A DNA stretch of 64,000 nucleotides from an uncultured Opitutales bacterium (GCA_943789375.1 CALSTX010000010.1:124001-188000); one strand, 5' to 3'. Positions 29,101-36,784 are shown, counted from the stretch's first letter. Notes: a model not told the origin generated them from the letters alone. Translations and numbers: made by a program.

Positions 29101-31620
29101 GTTGGTATTAAAATAACTTCGACCACCAGCAAATACTTCAATTTTTGAAATATTGCCTTCATCCTCATCAAACTCAGTAATAAAAGCAACCGCCCCATTT
29201 CCTCCACCCCCTGATATTTGGATAGCAGGAAAATAAGCCATGTCACCTGCACCATTAGTAATAAATTTATAGCCCTTGCCTCCATCGACTACCACGATGG
29301 CAGTTTCACCCAGTGTGCCATTACTATCAACCGCAGATGCATTCAATTCTAAGACGGCAGGTCTAAAATCCCACCTGCTGCCATTTTCATCCATATGTTC
29401 AAGCAAGGTTTCCCGTTTTGGATAGCCACCAAAAACCAAAATTTCAATGGGCATGGAGTACCCATATCCTGGGTTATCCAAAACCACATGGGATATGGTT
29501 TTATTAAATTCTGTATGCGAATCATCGGTACGAGGCTCACCCGTGGCATTACGATCACTTTCCCAGTCATAAAATACATGCTCTCCCTGGGGGCCATTGG
29601 ATGAAACAACAAATATGTCTGCATCCAATATCATGTCTTTGTCAGGATCAAAAAAAGTAATAGCATCCCCTTCGAGTCCGACAATTTCAAAAGTGCCAGA
29701 CACATCGTTATATTTCTTAAAAGTAAAATTGTCGTCGTCAATAACTTCAAAGATTAGATACTTTTGATCTGATATAGCGGTTGCGTTACCTAAATAAAAA
29801 ATATCCCCAACTCGTACCTGTTTAGTAAACTGAGTACTTGTATTGCCAATCATCGTATCGTTCAGGTCGAAATTTGGGTTAGTGGAAGTGTAAGAAAAAT
29901 TACCCTCTATTTTTAACTTCGTTGTCGTTCTGAAAGCATGTTCTAAATCTCCGAAAACGGTATCAATCTCAACAAGGGAATCTTTAATTTTTTCTTCTTT
30001 GCCACTTATGGTTATATCAAGGCTATCAAGGTCCCCCCATGAGTCTTGCGTTAAAGTACGCTCAACCTGAGTTGGCCTAAAGCCTTTCCCGCTTATGCGG
30101 ACCGCAGCTTCAGTAAAACCCCCGTCTCCAAACCCTTGGCCTGAATTGACAATCCGAGCCGATGTATTTTTGTCTAAAAAGAAAAGAGAGAAGGCGGTTG
30201 ATTCTTCACCTGTAATCGGAGGATCGACAATTAAATCCGGTGGTTTTACATAACCAAAGAGACCATCAGGGGCAGCATAATTACCGCTTGAATCTATTTT
30301 AACATATTCTAAGGAAAGCCGGGATACATTGCGATCATCGGGAAGGCTAAATGTCGTCATGGTCTCCATTTCTTTGGTCCAAAGAATGCGATCAAGTTTT
30401 GATGCATTGAGTTCCGCAACCGCAAAGGCTTGTCCATAAACTCTCCATCCGGTGTTATCAAATCCATTGCGCCAAGTTGTGTCGGAATCCGGGCGAACCT
30501 TGTAGTATGACATAATCACGGCACTGCCAGAATCATAGGCCAATTTTCCATGATTTGGGGTCTCGGCATTATCAAAAGGATCAAGATCATCTGTTACATT
30601 CCCCTCCTGCCCAAATGAAAAGACAACATCTGGGGTTTCCTTGTACCCGTGCCCTCCCTGATCAATTTTTATGGTTCCGACAGCATCTACAACAGCTTCC
30701 AGTCTTGGGATTTGCTCCCTGCCAAGTTTTAAATCATACAAATAGGAGATTTCGGAAGCCGTTAAAGGTCTGTCATAAATAGTGAAGTCATCAATAGATC
30801 CCCGAAATGTGGAAGTTGCATTGGCCTCACTGGTTTCCATTCTTCCAATGGCCATGAAATTCATATTTTCAACATCCGCAAAAAAGGCACGCTGATCGCC
30901 CGAACTTGCAGCATCATAGGTTTTGGTTTCCGCCAGTTCTCCATCCACCCAGAACGCCGAGGTTGTATCGCCCACCACCAATACAATATGGTGCCAGTCA
31001 TCAGCAGTGGGATCCAGTAAACCATGGGTTACCTCCTGAAGGGCATAAAATTTTGAAACCTCCTGCCCATCGTTAAAAACCTCAAACTGTGGGTATCCAT
31101 TATCCCGTATCATCACCTTGAGATACGATGCATTGTCATCGGTATTGGTGGCTGAAAATACCGTAAGGTCCGCTTCTCCCGATTCGTCCCTACCGCTTGA
31201 TCTAACCCAAAAACTTATGGAGCCTTGAGAGTAACCAGCAAATTCCCGGGCATGAATACTTAAATCTAGGTAACTGTCGTTGTCATCCCAATAAACGGAG
31301 TGACCGTGCCCTTCGCCTGCAAAACTGTCTCCTAAATAACCTGGGTAATCACCTTCTGGACCATTCCCTGGATTCTCTGTGGAGCTACCACCAATTGAGT
31401 CTCCCTCCCCTGGACTATCAAATGGGAAGTCCGGGCCCACTCCCGAGGCATGATATTTATTACCTGAAATATCAAGAAAAGTGCGCCCAGCCAAATACTT
31501 CACTTTCCCATCGGAAAGGGCCTCGGCATACACCCGGACTTCGTCTATGGACCCGTTGAAGTCTGTACTCTGCAAGAGTGCCAGCAAGAAGGTCTTTCTG
31601 AAAAGCAACAGACTGGCCAT
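23167..31620 (-). CDS. Giant exoprotein, C-terminal fragment of the 4,500-codon gene (LamG, TSP3, DUF5011-like, aromatic end)
   Basis: This is a 2,817-codon ORF whose ATG directly follows an in-frame TAG; its first 19 codons read through a shifted stretch, so it is not an independent gene. Elements in order: end of a LamG domain (GSIDEVRVYAEAL, about 23-35); a second LamG (about 100-300); many GxGY repeats; a Cys-containing patch (about 877-1070); an SdrB/carboxypeptidase-regulatory-like domain (about 1400-1460); thrombospondin type 3-like Ca-binding repeats (about 1837-1925, DTDMDGLND, DTDGDGIDD, DSDFDGLSD); two DUF5011/HYR-like Ig domains (about 2140-2300); a cadherin-like segment; and the aromatic terminal module (about 2727-2812). 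Its TGA overlaps the ATG of the next giant gene. Confidence 0.82.
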   Translation of the reverse strand: MASLLLFRKTFLLALLQSTDFNGSIDEVRVYAEALSDGKVKYLAGRTFLDISGNKYHASGVGPDFPFDSPGEGDSIGGSSTENPGNGPEGDYPGYLGDSFAGEGHGHSVYWDDNDSYLDLSIHAREFAGYSQGSISFWVRSSGRDESGEADLTVFSATNTDDNASYLKVMIRDNGYPQFEVFNDGQEVSKFYALQEVTHGLLDPTADDWHHIVLVVGDTTSAFWVDGELAETKTYDAASSGDQRAFFADVENMNFMAIGRMETSEANATSTFRGSIDDFTIYDRPLTASEISYLYDLKLGREQIPRLEAVVDAVGTIKIDQGGHGYKETPDVVFSFGQEGNVTDDLDPFDNAETPNHGKLAYDSGSAVIMSYYKVRPDSDTTWRNGFDNTGWRVYGQAFAVAELNASKLDRILWTKEMETMTTFSLPDDRNVSRLSLEYVKIDSSGNYAAPDGLFGYVKPPDLIVDPPITGEESTAFSLFFLDKNTSARIVNSGQGFGDGGFTEAAVRISGKGFRPTQVERTLTQDSWGDLDSLDITISGKEEKIKDSLVEIDTVFGDLEHAFRTTTKLKIEGNFSYTSTNPNFDLNDTMIGNTSTQFTKQVRVGDIFYLGNATAISDQKYLIFEVIDDDNFTFKKYNDVSGTFEIVGLEGDAITFFDPDKDMILDADIFVVSSNGPQGEHVFYDWESDRNATGEPRTDDSHTEFNKTISHVVLDNPGYGYSMPIEILVFGGYPKRETLLEHMDENGSRWDFRPAVLELNASAVDSNGTLGETAIVVVDGGKGYKFITNGAGDMAYFPAIQISGGGGNGAVAFITEFDEDEGNISKIEVFAGGRSYFNTNSTNIPKAALSHTTPLIADEEDANFTVRLGGFWDEIPPCDKCTDGKHAVRGQSDKPSHSHPWVEIWDRARTEEAIDSNEDRAHAVAKIRDGKIEKIIVTESGRGYRDPVAYLRGVAPKHHVYYPYDDIINRVWRCTNIRETINGQLVECGHIERSSYPPENCPGEVDESFLVDEETTSQKVAAWEGRHVKLAKHLCEADGNISVFHDQIFDLRSDYNATAHMSVNFKSRKCGGTKVNFALVNDYARFPYEDWEAFDAKFTLLVRNGEIQEIVVDDGGDMYTANELDLTGSGTGVDAIPIFDEDGKMVRVIFDDPELKNLEYDQIFRPQGAGQGFQERPWSWDHSYETTFGVREVHNVLSISSELVLLTKDVTGLDEDWLFGSPTHADFLGDRIVDVEVRSFGKFSQSRDIDSLTFDFNGSHRPDSNDGQVGFVQASATPFTTTRLTKIQLDQNGTYFDTSAKDAEDHRWRSLFDEQPSLNLINTYHDSYDATAEVIIGNQHLLNMMDSNKSSLFRLNGANEFDATGEVDYIDLYIDERFPSKLYYGFGAGMEHLPAMGAEIIVTDGLPGMNWAENEPAERNMTAYTDQSGYYMIPDLEPGLYNVAVFMEDMLFQESTFRPSADPTKVSQVLYVPGMPDLILETDNRGIGRSTLVWSAQARSLAKPSRSVTASQEYQEELKMIQGIGAGFQNGERPQIIINPFPGNTSSAVPNLTVVGQLDGSLTLTIVDDENTTSFNPNDRFTVTYSSSLSGIDFFEDFMHSSSETSSWQGTLDSLDSTTGGLFYIVPNDGNGTNFVEVPINIQGVGEANFTFTAIGFDVTGAPFETNNTNWSFSLDYSDVNQSNVATLSNATGSSADLNLFSTLKRGRVEEVQILGRGTGYTNESRVSLNGNGVDFNASVVVGSYGEILDVNITNSGSGYSQNAEFIIHDPKGHGSGAVLKLNLGGGTLTLEANITKNGVVYSASTLVRASPRNELSPKEKWLDLYIGSFIDQNNTWWASDEDNDGLSNVDEYQLGTHPFLSDTDMDGLNDGNETMVTFTNPLLWDTDGDGIDDRNETEDQNTNPLLADSDFDGLSDRYELVMGLNPNSSDPTVSLSGIIFNPQHLDFPLYLKHEANIAQDAAKASFTNVDEINDYNHTKPYAFNFPHLQVNQYHRITAFLDTDGNATHSKGEPMELWSGYLTQNIFSANLYLKDSPPTIGFNNNFSSEVSIPDGLGSYEFAHNVVALDVLDGEWDPANPSNLIIRFEGSLSPRLVNFNGTLSSNYLEANQTIPLGSYTLSYQAFDSSGEKSSIISQTIIVEDIYGPTITLFSPVFKHDVYEEWIEPGYNIQDNRDANDTVTVSIIGSPNINLVGTYPVTYRAVDSSGNISETTRTVNVVDSETPTINISENPLILTIGQEFLLPIYSANDNYDGDLTDDVNLSGIENIDVNAEGDYSVALEVTDKSGNQASETLVVRVSPPAFTLSGNAIDGYLVGANVIFDCDNDGISDLSIPSTTDQNGKYSLKITEEEFVRFDENNNSILDSSEGRIIVSGGVDGSTGAVFLGSFSADANASVVTPLTTLISSMIDLGLPKSESLEKLNEILELNVSDITAYDPLKEAVLEDENAGKMLLENARVANLFKQTEVFLEYKLGSDYKRGSSSLNLSREIAFGLNQDSPIYILDEPQQLEDMLKTLIEEEIDSTLLSSDEAEAFIDILEKTDALHQSLKSQSLESSELLSELTKQQLVVEQEVISVYQELATAVGSVTSLAGTLTTDSLLQSSSLLNDLNLFAPQADDFKFIFRKADGLHNQVVQNFPSVDYDGDPVEIEIISGNVDTDGDGISFLSLSTGNLVVEDADELSNLMGQKFSLTFSLSDGRGKSSETQGAIWIDNGLTFASDTNLENMWVSSDWFGSFYSTGSSWVYHSQLGWLYVYADDAHGYWFWDAVYSNWWWSNPDVFPYFIEQGDSQKWKYFDLGQNPPKVYDFNTNQWLTRP
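23170..23445 (-). other. Tryptophan-rich C-terminal module, copy 2
   Basis: This encodes the terminal 90 or so residues of the first giant protein. Key residues are DWFGSFY, WVYHSQLGWLYVY, GYWFWD and WWWSNPDVFP, aligning with copy 1 at 12,740-13,030. Sharing between two otherwise different giant proteins argues for a common envelope role such as anchoring or export recognition. Confidence 0.7.
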
Positions 31621-33144
31621 CTAAGTAAAATTTTCCTTCGCCGATACACCATCATAAACAATCGCTATATGACTCCAGCCCTGATCATCCGCTTTTCTGG
31701 TAAGAAGCTGGTCATCAAAAGTAAAATTTTGATCTGTAAAATTAAAAGACAACAAGGAGCTTTCTCCACCTAAGTCAAAGCTATGATCACTATGATTGCG
31801 GCTTGAGCCAGAACGAAAGAGTAAAATTCGAGTCACGAGGAAGCTTCCTCGAAAGATTAATTTTGACCCTCCTCCTAATTCCAAATCTAACGCTCTCCCC
31901 TTTACTCCCCAGGTCGTATTGTTTTCAATACCAGTCATGCCCAAGTCCTGAGTGATATCAATATCTTCACCATCCCCCGAAAGTGGTTTATCATCCAGGG
32001 TTGTTCCGCTTTCTTCATCGAGGTCCCAATAATGGGCAAGGTTTTCAAGAATTTCTCGATTCCAGGCAGGGGATGCCTGATAGCGTGCATTATCCTTGTC
32101 ATCAAACAATGATTCATGCCGGTCAAATGTCCATCTCGCCAAAGGCTGTGAAGGATAATGAAGGACCGCCATGGTTGCGTTCGGTTCATAACCTGCACCC
32201 TGGTCATGTATCGTTATCTCCTTGTAAACCTTTTTGGAATCAGGGCCAACCGCATTGGGCGTGACCGTTACATTTGCGTCCTGGCCCGCCCCCCAGACCA
32301 CCACTTCGGGCAGGGGTTCGGATGCGGACCGGGTTTGCCAGGCATTACCAAGAAAGGCGAATGACATACACGGGGAAATGGTGCCGACCCCATCCACATA
32401 CGGAATGGCACTGGCATTGGGTTCATTGATGTAATCCTCCCATAAGCTGGAGCGAAAGATAGAAAGATTCGGCAGATTATCGCGATCATGACCACGACCT
32501 CCATATTGAAGATATAGGCCAGAGTCATCCTGGGTCGTGGGGTGAATATTTATCGCTGTCACATTTGTATCCTGCAACAAAGACTTCGCTCCCGGCCTCG
32601 AGACTAAGAGCAAATTATCAGGATCCCCGATTAACCCTTTTTGAAAATCCTCAATGGTTCCAACTTCATGACTCAGGTAATTCGCAAAAGCACTTCCCCC
32701 AGAGACATTCACATCGGGGCTTCCTATGTAGCCCGAGCCCCGGTCGTCCACAATCGGGGTGACCAGCATGTCCAACTTGATCCGGGATGCTTCATGTTGA
32801 GGGTGATCATAAAACGCTAAGGCATACTTTTGGGCTGTATTATCAAAGTTAAACCTGTGAACCTCCCCTTTCCTTACCGTCAAGTTGGGGGCTTTTACTC
32901 CATCAATTACGTAACTCAATGGATTGTTTTCACCTGTGGGTAAAAACCAGTCCCTTTCATTTCCTGAAATACTCACTTCATGCTCAATAACTTTTGCGGG
33001 CGAGACAAGAACCCGAGCCCCCTGTACAAATTGCTTATCCGAGCGTACAACCCCTGATATCGAAGATTTATTTGAGTTTTGGTAGTCGCCGACCGTGAAG
33101 ACTATATTTTTCGACGAAATGCCCCCTTTCAGATTAGACACCAC
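31621..33144 (-). CDS. Middle fragment of the giant gene: GxGY repeats and LamG domain
   Basis: A 507-codon ORF, but the GTG at 33,144 is not a real start. The same frame reads WFTNEEIESNPAVLNKPSI and so on upstream to about 33,258, where a one-base shift breaks it. It holds a beta-rich region, GxGY repeats (DRGSGYIGSPDVNVSGG, DQGAGYEPN), and from about residue 365 a LamG/concanavalin-like domain (YWDLDEESGTTLDD, GVKGRALDLELGGG). Inside that domain the stretch 31,864-31,792 is out of frame: the annotated frame gives an Arg/Leu-rich run, the other frame gives a normal LamG strand. The in-frame TAG at 31,621 ends it. Sequons N-x-S/T are frequent, about eleven in the in-frame part. Confidence 0.75.
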   Translation of the reverse strand: MVSNLKGGISSKNIVFTVGDYQNSNKSSISGVVRSDKQFVQGARVLVSPAKVIEHEVSISGNERDWFLPTGENNPLSYVIDGVKAPNLTVRKGEVHRFNFDNTAQKYALAFYDHPQHEASRIKLDMLVTPIVDDRGSGYIGSPDVNVSGGSAFANYLSHEVGTIEDFQKGLIGDPDNLLLVSRPGAKSLLQDTNVTAINIHPTTQDDSGLYLQYGGRGHDRDNLPNLSIFRSSLWEDYINEPNASAIPYVDGVGTISPCMSFAFLGNAWQTRSASEPLPEVVVWGAGQDANVTVTPNAVGPDSKKVYKEITIHDQGAGYEPNATMAVLHYPSQPLARWTFDRHESLFDDKDNARYQASPAWNREILENLAHYWDLDEESGTTLDDKPLSGDGEDIDITQDLGMTGIENNTTWGVKGRALDLELGGGSKLIFRGSFLVTRILLFRSGSSRNHSDHSFDLGGESSLLSFNFTDQNFTFDDQLLTRKADDQGWSHIAIVYDGVSAKENFT

Positions 33145-33263
33145 GGCTCTTACGATGTGGTGCCCTGCTTTTTCAAAGACCTTGGTGATACTCGGTTTGT
33201 TTAAGACGGCGGGATTCGATTCAATTTCTTCGTTTGTAAACCACCCAAAACCGATAATCTTTC

Positions 33264-33642
33264 ATGGTTTTGTTGTCGTCCAAATCAAGAACCACCGAGA
33301 TTTCTACAATCTCCCCAATATCAGGGGTTCGCGTGCTGGTTGTGAATGGAAAAATCGGGAACCGTCGAATTTCGATCCAAAGCCGTTTCAAAATTAACCG
33401 CTACATTTAAATATTCCATCGGTGGCGTCCCCCCCTTCCCTATTGGAGTTATGTGAACGCCTGAATCATAATCAGAAAAAGTGTGCCCTGGTAAAAGAAA
33501 GCAATCTGAAAAATCACCCGGTGTGTTAAGGGTCATATCCAGGAGGTTCTGCTCGACTTGAAAATTTGGGAAATCCTGGCCGATTTGAGCTATAAAGTGT
33601 CCATTGATGATCGGTAAGGCCATATTCCGTCGCCTTCCTCCG
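33264..33642 (-). pseudogene. Out-of-frame linker of the giant gene
   Basis: Two successive frames carry the link between the protease fragment and the LamG fragment. 33,640 to about 33,350 reads NMALPIINGHFIAQIGQDFP, then LLDMTLNTPGDFSD, LPGHTFSDYDSGVHI and YLNVAVNFETALDRN, typical of the beta domain after the catalytic part of M6-like secreted proteases. About 33,360 to 33,262 reads TSTRTPDIGEIVEISVVLDL and DDNKTM. Neither piece has its own start or function. Confidence 0.7.
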
Positions 33643-36600
33643 ATAGGAGATCCAATAGGAAGTTAATGCACTCTCCAGTTCATAAAGATCTGGCTCCAGT
33701 TTACCCCGGGGAGACAAAATGGACGCGGGCAACTCCATGCCCCTTAGCCCTCTTGGGCTTCGGGGGCTCAGATCCCTAAGCTCCACCTGAGTGTAGGAAC
33801 CGGTTCCAGTCGGCCGCTGTATCCATGTAGGGTCAATCACCATAAGGATTTGGTTGGCATCATCTAAAACCTCAATTTTAGGTTCTTCTGCATAGCCTCT
33901 TCCCCCCTTGGTAATCCAAAAAGATGGAGTTGAAGTAAAATCCAAACTTGCTTCCGCACCATCGCCACAACCATTAATCCTGATAGAAAAGTTTCCCTCA
34001 TAATAAATCTCACTCAAGGTTTCTTTATTGGAACTACCACTAGGAAATATAAGGTTAAATTCACCCAGTTTTAAAGAGTAGGGCCCGTGTTCATAGTCAT
34101 GCCTGTATAACCTGAAAGTGTTAGCTGGTAAGGTTTCATCTGTTTCTTTTAACTCAGTGGCATTTAGATCAGCCTGGGTAAAAATAAGCCCTGCGATATC
34201 ATTTCCTGCAGATTGTCCAAGATTAAAACCAAAGCCTCTATTTTGTTTCATCGATACCTTGGAGGGTATATTTAGCTCACCAGCAGATATGGGAGCCAAG
34301 TTTCCCATGATAGAATAGGGATTGGCGTAGGAATTAGTAACTCCTTCATCACTATTAGGCCGCTCGCTATGAGAGGTGTAAGTGTTTGCATGATGAAGAT
34401 TGAAGTTGTGACCCAATTCATGAGCTACCGTTTCAGCAAACATATCATTTTGCGGAGGTGCCTGTGCATGGGAACCGGCTTCTCCTAGGTAGCCCAATCC
34501 AATAGCACCAGCTGGGTTGGAGTAACTTGTGACTACCACCCATGAAACTGCCACTCTAGAAACAATAGGTGCCATCTCTGTACTTTCAACTCCATCTATT
34601 AATATCTTGGGGCTGCTGTGATAAAAAGCACCGGAATCCAAAATCTTTATCGCCTCTATTTTTCCGGATGATCCTACAACAGCTTCAGCTTTTGCGGGAA
34701 CAAAGTTTGGGTCAGGTAAACCAGTTTCAGAGTCAATATTACCTCCTTTAAATTGAATAGCTGGCGGAGAAAGAAAACCTTGGCCCGCACCTCCAGCTTG
34801 GACAATCACCGCAGCGACCCCATTAAATGCAGGTCCATAAAAATCCCATTCATCGCTGAGCGAAGCAGCGACTGCCAATGCATTTTCACTAAGGATGGAC
34901 AATTCATCTTCATATTCAACCTCATCAAATATCGAAAAATATTTACCACTACTGTCATAAAGATTACCCGATGAATCGCCATCCGTGATTCTACCCCTAC
35001 TGAACTTATCGTAATTCATGGTTACAGTGGGTGTAATCACCGCTTCAAGCTGAAAGGTACTGTCACTGTTTCGAAGGAAGTATTCTTTTACCTGATCCAT
35101 AGTTTCCTTGAGTTCAGTATGCGAAATAGGTTCATAACTATTTTGCTGAAATTCAGGATACAAAACATTTCCATCACGGTCCACTAGAGGAGCTGAATCT
35201 CCACTCGCTGAATAACCCTCATCCCTGAACCTTGCGGGAACGACAAGCACTTTCCTAAACCCATTAATCGTTCGAAAGTTATTTTCAGTTGTTCCACCAT
35301 CATCGTATTCAATGATGAATGGAAGCTCATAGCCGTCTTTTGCAATGGCAGCCCAACCAGCATCTATCTTATCCATCACCGCATAGGATTCATTGGTGCT
35401 GTTAGGTTCTCCCCCATTAGAAATTTCAGTAGCCTTCCAATTGGAATATCCGTCGGCTACTGTATCTCCGTTTAACCACTTCCAACTTCCTTTGCTTGCG
35501 TTGATCTCAACCGGCGTTGTCGAATTGGTCTCTGAGTTAAATGTTGTGCCATTTTCATCCTCATCATCGGTTGCCCCAATCCAGGCATAGGTCACATTTT
35601 GATCATTATCATCCGAGCCTGGTGGAGCATTAAAAAGAAGATTCTGGATGTAATTATTTTCAGCAGCAGAATTAATACAAACCAACCTGCCATTTTGAGC
35701 CTCGGCCTCGTCATTGGCTTTTTCCCATGTCATCGGAGTAAGCACTAAGTCATATCTTTTTTTCAGATTAACCGTGATCCCATTACTTCCTGCAATGACC
35801 GGATAACTTACAAAATTCTTTTGAACCTGAGCACGTCTTTCTGCGGATACTACTTGTTCTGCAAAAAAATACTTTTCAGCATCGTTAGCAAAAATTAATG
35901 GCTCACCGTTGAAAGAATAAAAAGATTCACCATTTTCTAAATCTGAAGACGAAAAGGGGTATTCGGAAAGGGCGAGGTCTTGCCCCATGGACACACCCCA
36001 AAAAACAAGGTCTTTTACATTATGAATATTTTTTCTTAAACCATAGGTATAAGCTTCAAATTCAATACCTCCTTCAAGTGAAACTTTTTTTTGATTTACA
36101 CACTCTGAATGGTCAGAGCCCTTACATTTATAAAAGCTTGAGAGGTTACCCTTGCCAAATTCCCAAGTCTCGAGGTGAGAGCGGATCGAAATAGGTAAAT
36201 TTTCTGTAACACTAGAATCAATGGCTAAAGAAAGAGCTTTTTGGGGATTCGTTTGGATTAAACTTTTAAAGACTGGTTTCCTTTTTCGGGCTAATTTTTC
36301 CCCCATCTTTAAAAAATGACTTATTTGCCTAGGATCATGCTCCGTACAATTATCATCCAATAAACATGAAAGTTTTTGATAGGATTTCAACCAATTTGCA
36401 AATTCACCTAGTAAAGTTTCATTGTAAACTTTTGTGGTAATCCCATGTGGTAGTTTATTTTGCCTAGAAATCAATACATTCTGTGAAGATTTCAAATCTT
36501 TCTCATCTTCAAAATTTTTTACATCAAGTTTTACATTTTCAGTTCTTTTTTGCGTTTCCTGAAGCAAAATAGATAACATACATGTAATAGATATTGTAAT

Positions 36601-36681
36601 GACACATGCCTGAAAAAAATACTTTCTAAGACCGAGTAAAACGCATAATTTTAAAAGGTAATTTTTAGTACTATTAATCAT
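33526..36681 (-). CDS. N-terminal fragment of the giant gene: C-type lectin domain plus HExxH metalloprotease
   Basis: A 1,051-codon ORF with an N-terminal hydrophobic segment (about residues 10-40) that could be an uncleaved signal or anchor. A C-type-lectin-like domain follows at about 307-460 (WEKANDEAEAQNGRLVCINS, WIGATDDED, WKWLNGD, GEPN, then PFIIEY). A metalloprotease domain of M6/M11 (gametolysin-like) type starts at about 477 (RKVLVVPARFRDEG), with zinc motif HELGHNFNLHH near 750 and a Met-turn YSIMGN. A GxGY-repeat pair is inserted between the first strand region and the zinc helix. The last 35 or so codons before the stop at 33,526 are out of frame; the true continuation is in another frame (INGHFIAQIGQDFP, LLDMTLNTPGDFSD) down to about 33,330. 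Confidence 0.82.
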   Translation of the reverse strand: MINSTKNYLLKLCVLLGLRKYFFQACVITISITCMLSILLQETQKRTENVKLDVKNFEDEKDLKSSQNVLISRQNKLPHGITTKVYNETLLGEFANWLKSYQKLSCLLDDNCTEHDPRQISHFLKMGEKLARKRKPVFKSLIQTNPQKALSLAIDSSVTENLPISIRSHLETWEFGKGNLSSFYKCKGSDHSECVNQKKVSLEGGIEFEAYTYGLRKNIHNVKDLVFWGVSMGQDLALSEYPFSSSDLENGESFYSFNGEPLIFANDAEKYFFAEQVVSAERRAQVQKNFVSYPVIAGSNGITVNLKKRYDLVLTPMTWEKANDEAEAQNGRLVCINSAAENNYIQNLLFNAPPGSDDNDQNVTYAWIGATDDEDENGTTFNSETNSTTPVEINASKGSWKWLNGDTVADGYSNWKATEISNGGEPNSTNESYAVMDKIDAGWAAIAKDGYELPFIIEYDDGGTTENNFRTINGFRKVLVVPARFRDEGYSASGDSAPLVDRDGNVLYPEFQQNSYEPISHTELKETMDQVKEYFLRNSDSTFQLEAVITPTVTMNYDKFSRGRITDGDSSGNLYDSSGKYFSIFDEVEYEDELSILSENALAVAASLSDEWDFYGPAFNGVAAVIVQAGGAGQGFLSPPAIQFKGGNIDSETGLPDPNFVPAKAEAVVGSSGKIEAIKILDSGAFYHSSPKILIDGVESTEMAPIVSRVAVSWVVVTSYSNPAGAIGLGYLGEAGSHAQAPPQNDMFAETVAHELGHNFNLHHANTYTSHSERPNSDEGVTNSYANPYSIMGNLAPISAGELNIPSKVSMKQNRGFGFNLGQSAGNDIAGLIFTQADLNATELKETDETLPANTFRLYRHDYEHGPYSLKLGEFNLIFPSGSSNKETLSEIYYEGNFSIRINGCGDGAEASLDFTSTPSFWITKGGRGYAEEPKIEVLDDANQILMVIDPTWIQRPTGTGSYTQVELRDLSPRSPRGLRGMELPASILSPRGKLEPDLYELESALTSYWISYRRKATEYGLTDHQWTLYSSNRPGFPKFSSRAEPPGYDP

Positions 36682-36748
36682 ATGTCAAAAATCTACCAAA
36701 AGTATATAATTTTATGATAGACCAAATAGATTACTTCAAATCACGCGG

Positions 36749-36784
36749 ATATGCAAAAAATAAACCGACTGGGTCTCTGCATAT
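36749..36784. promoter_or_regulatory. Inverted repeat ATATGCA...TGCATAT between secretin and giant gene
   Basis: Perfect 7-base arms lie 22 bases apart in the 123-base gap after the secretin gene. On the minus strand the interior also holds a small stem (AGACC/GGTTT, plus-strand 36,762-36,776) followed by a T-rich run (36,755-36,760). So this could be a weak terminator that lowers read-through into the giant genes, or an operator for them. Confidence 0.3.

Larger units (their letters stand above)
23167..36681 (-). pseudogene. Single interrupted giant gene: lectin/metalloprotease/LamG/Ig exoprotein of about 4,500 aa
   Basis: Three ORFs (36,681-33,526; 33,144-31,621; 31,620-23,167) join into one protein when seven single-base shifts are corrected. 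In reading order, there is one extra base at each of 33,630-33,642, 33,328-33,362 and about 33,260. Then one base is missing in an A4 run at 31,861-31,864, and one is extra near 31,791-31,795. Finally one is missing at 31,627-31,634 and one is extra at 31,561-31,564. Between them the other frame gives family-like sequence, for example NFTLSFWLKPQS and KFYLDGQSVAFQKDLLAG for LamG strands. The net change is three bases, so the downstream frame is kept. It could be a real broken gene or consensus error; the clustering of all seven in 2.1 kb with intact flanks fits either. Confidence 0.75.

Noticed and set aside
31621-31623. TAG between two in-frame ORFs as a recoded (read-through) stop
   Set aside because: The sequence around it is itself out of frame; the LamG strand reads correctly one frame over and avoids the TAG, so recoding is not needed.
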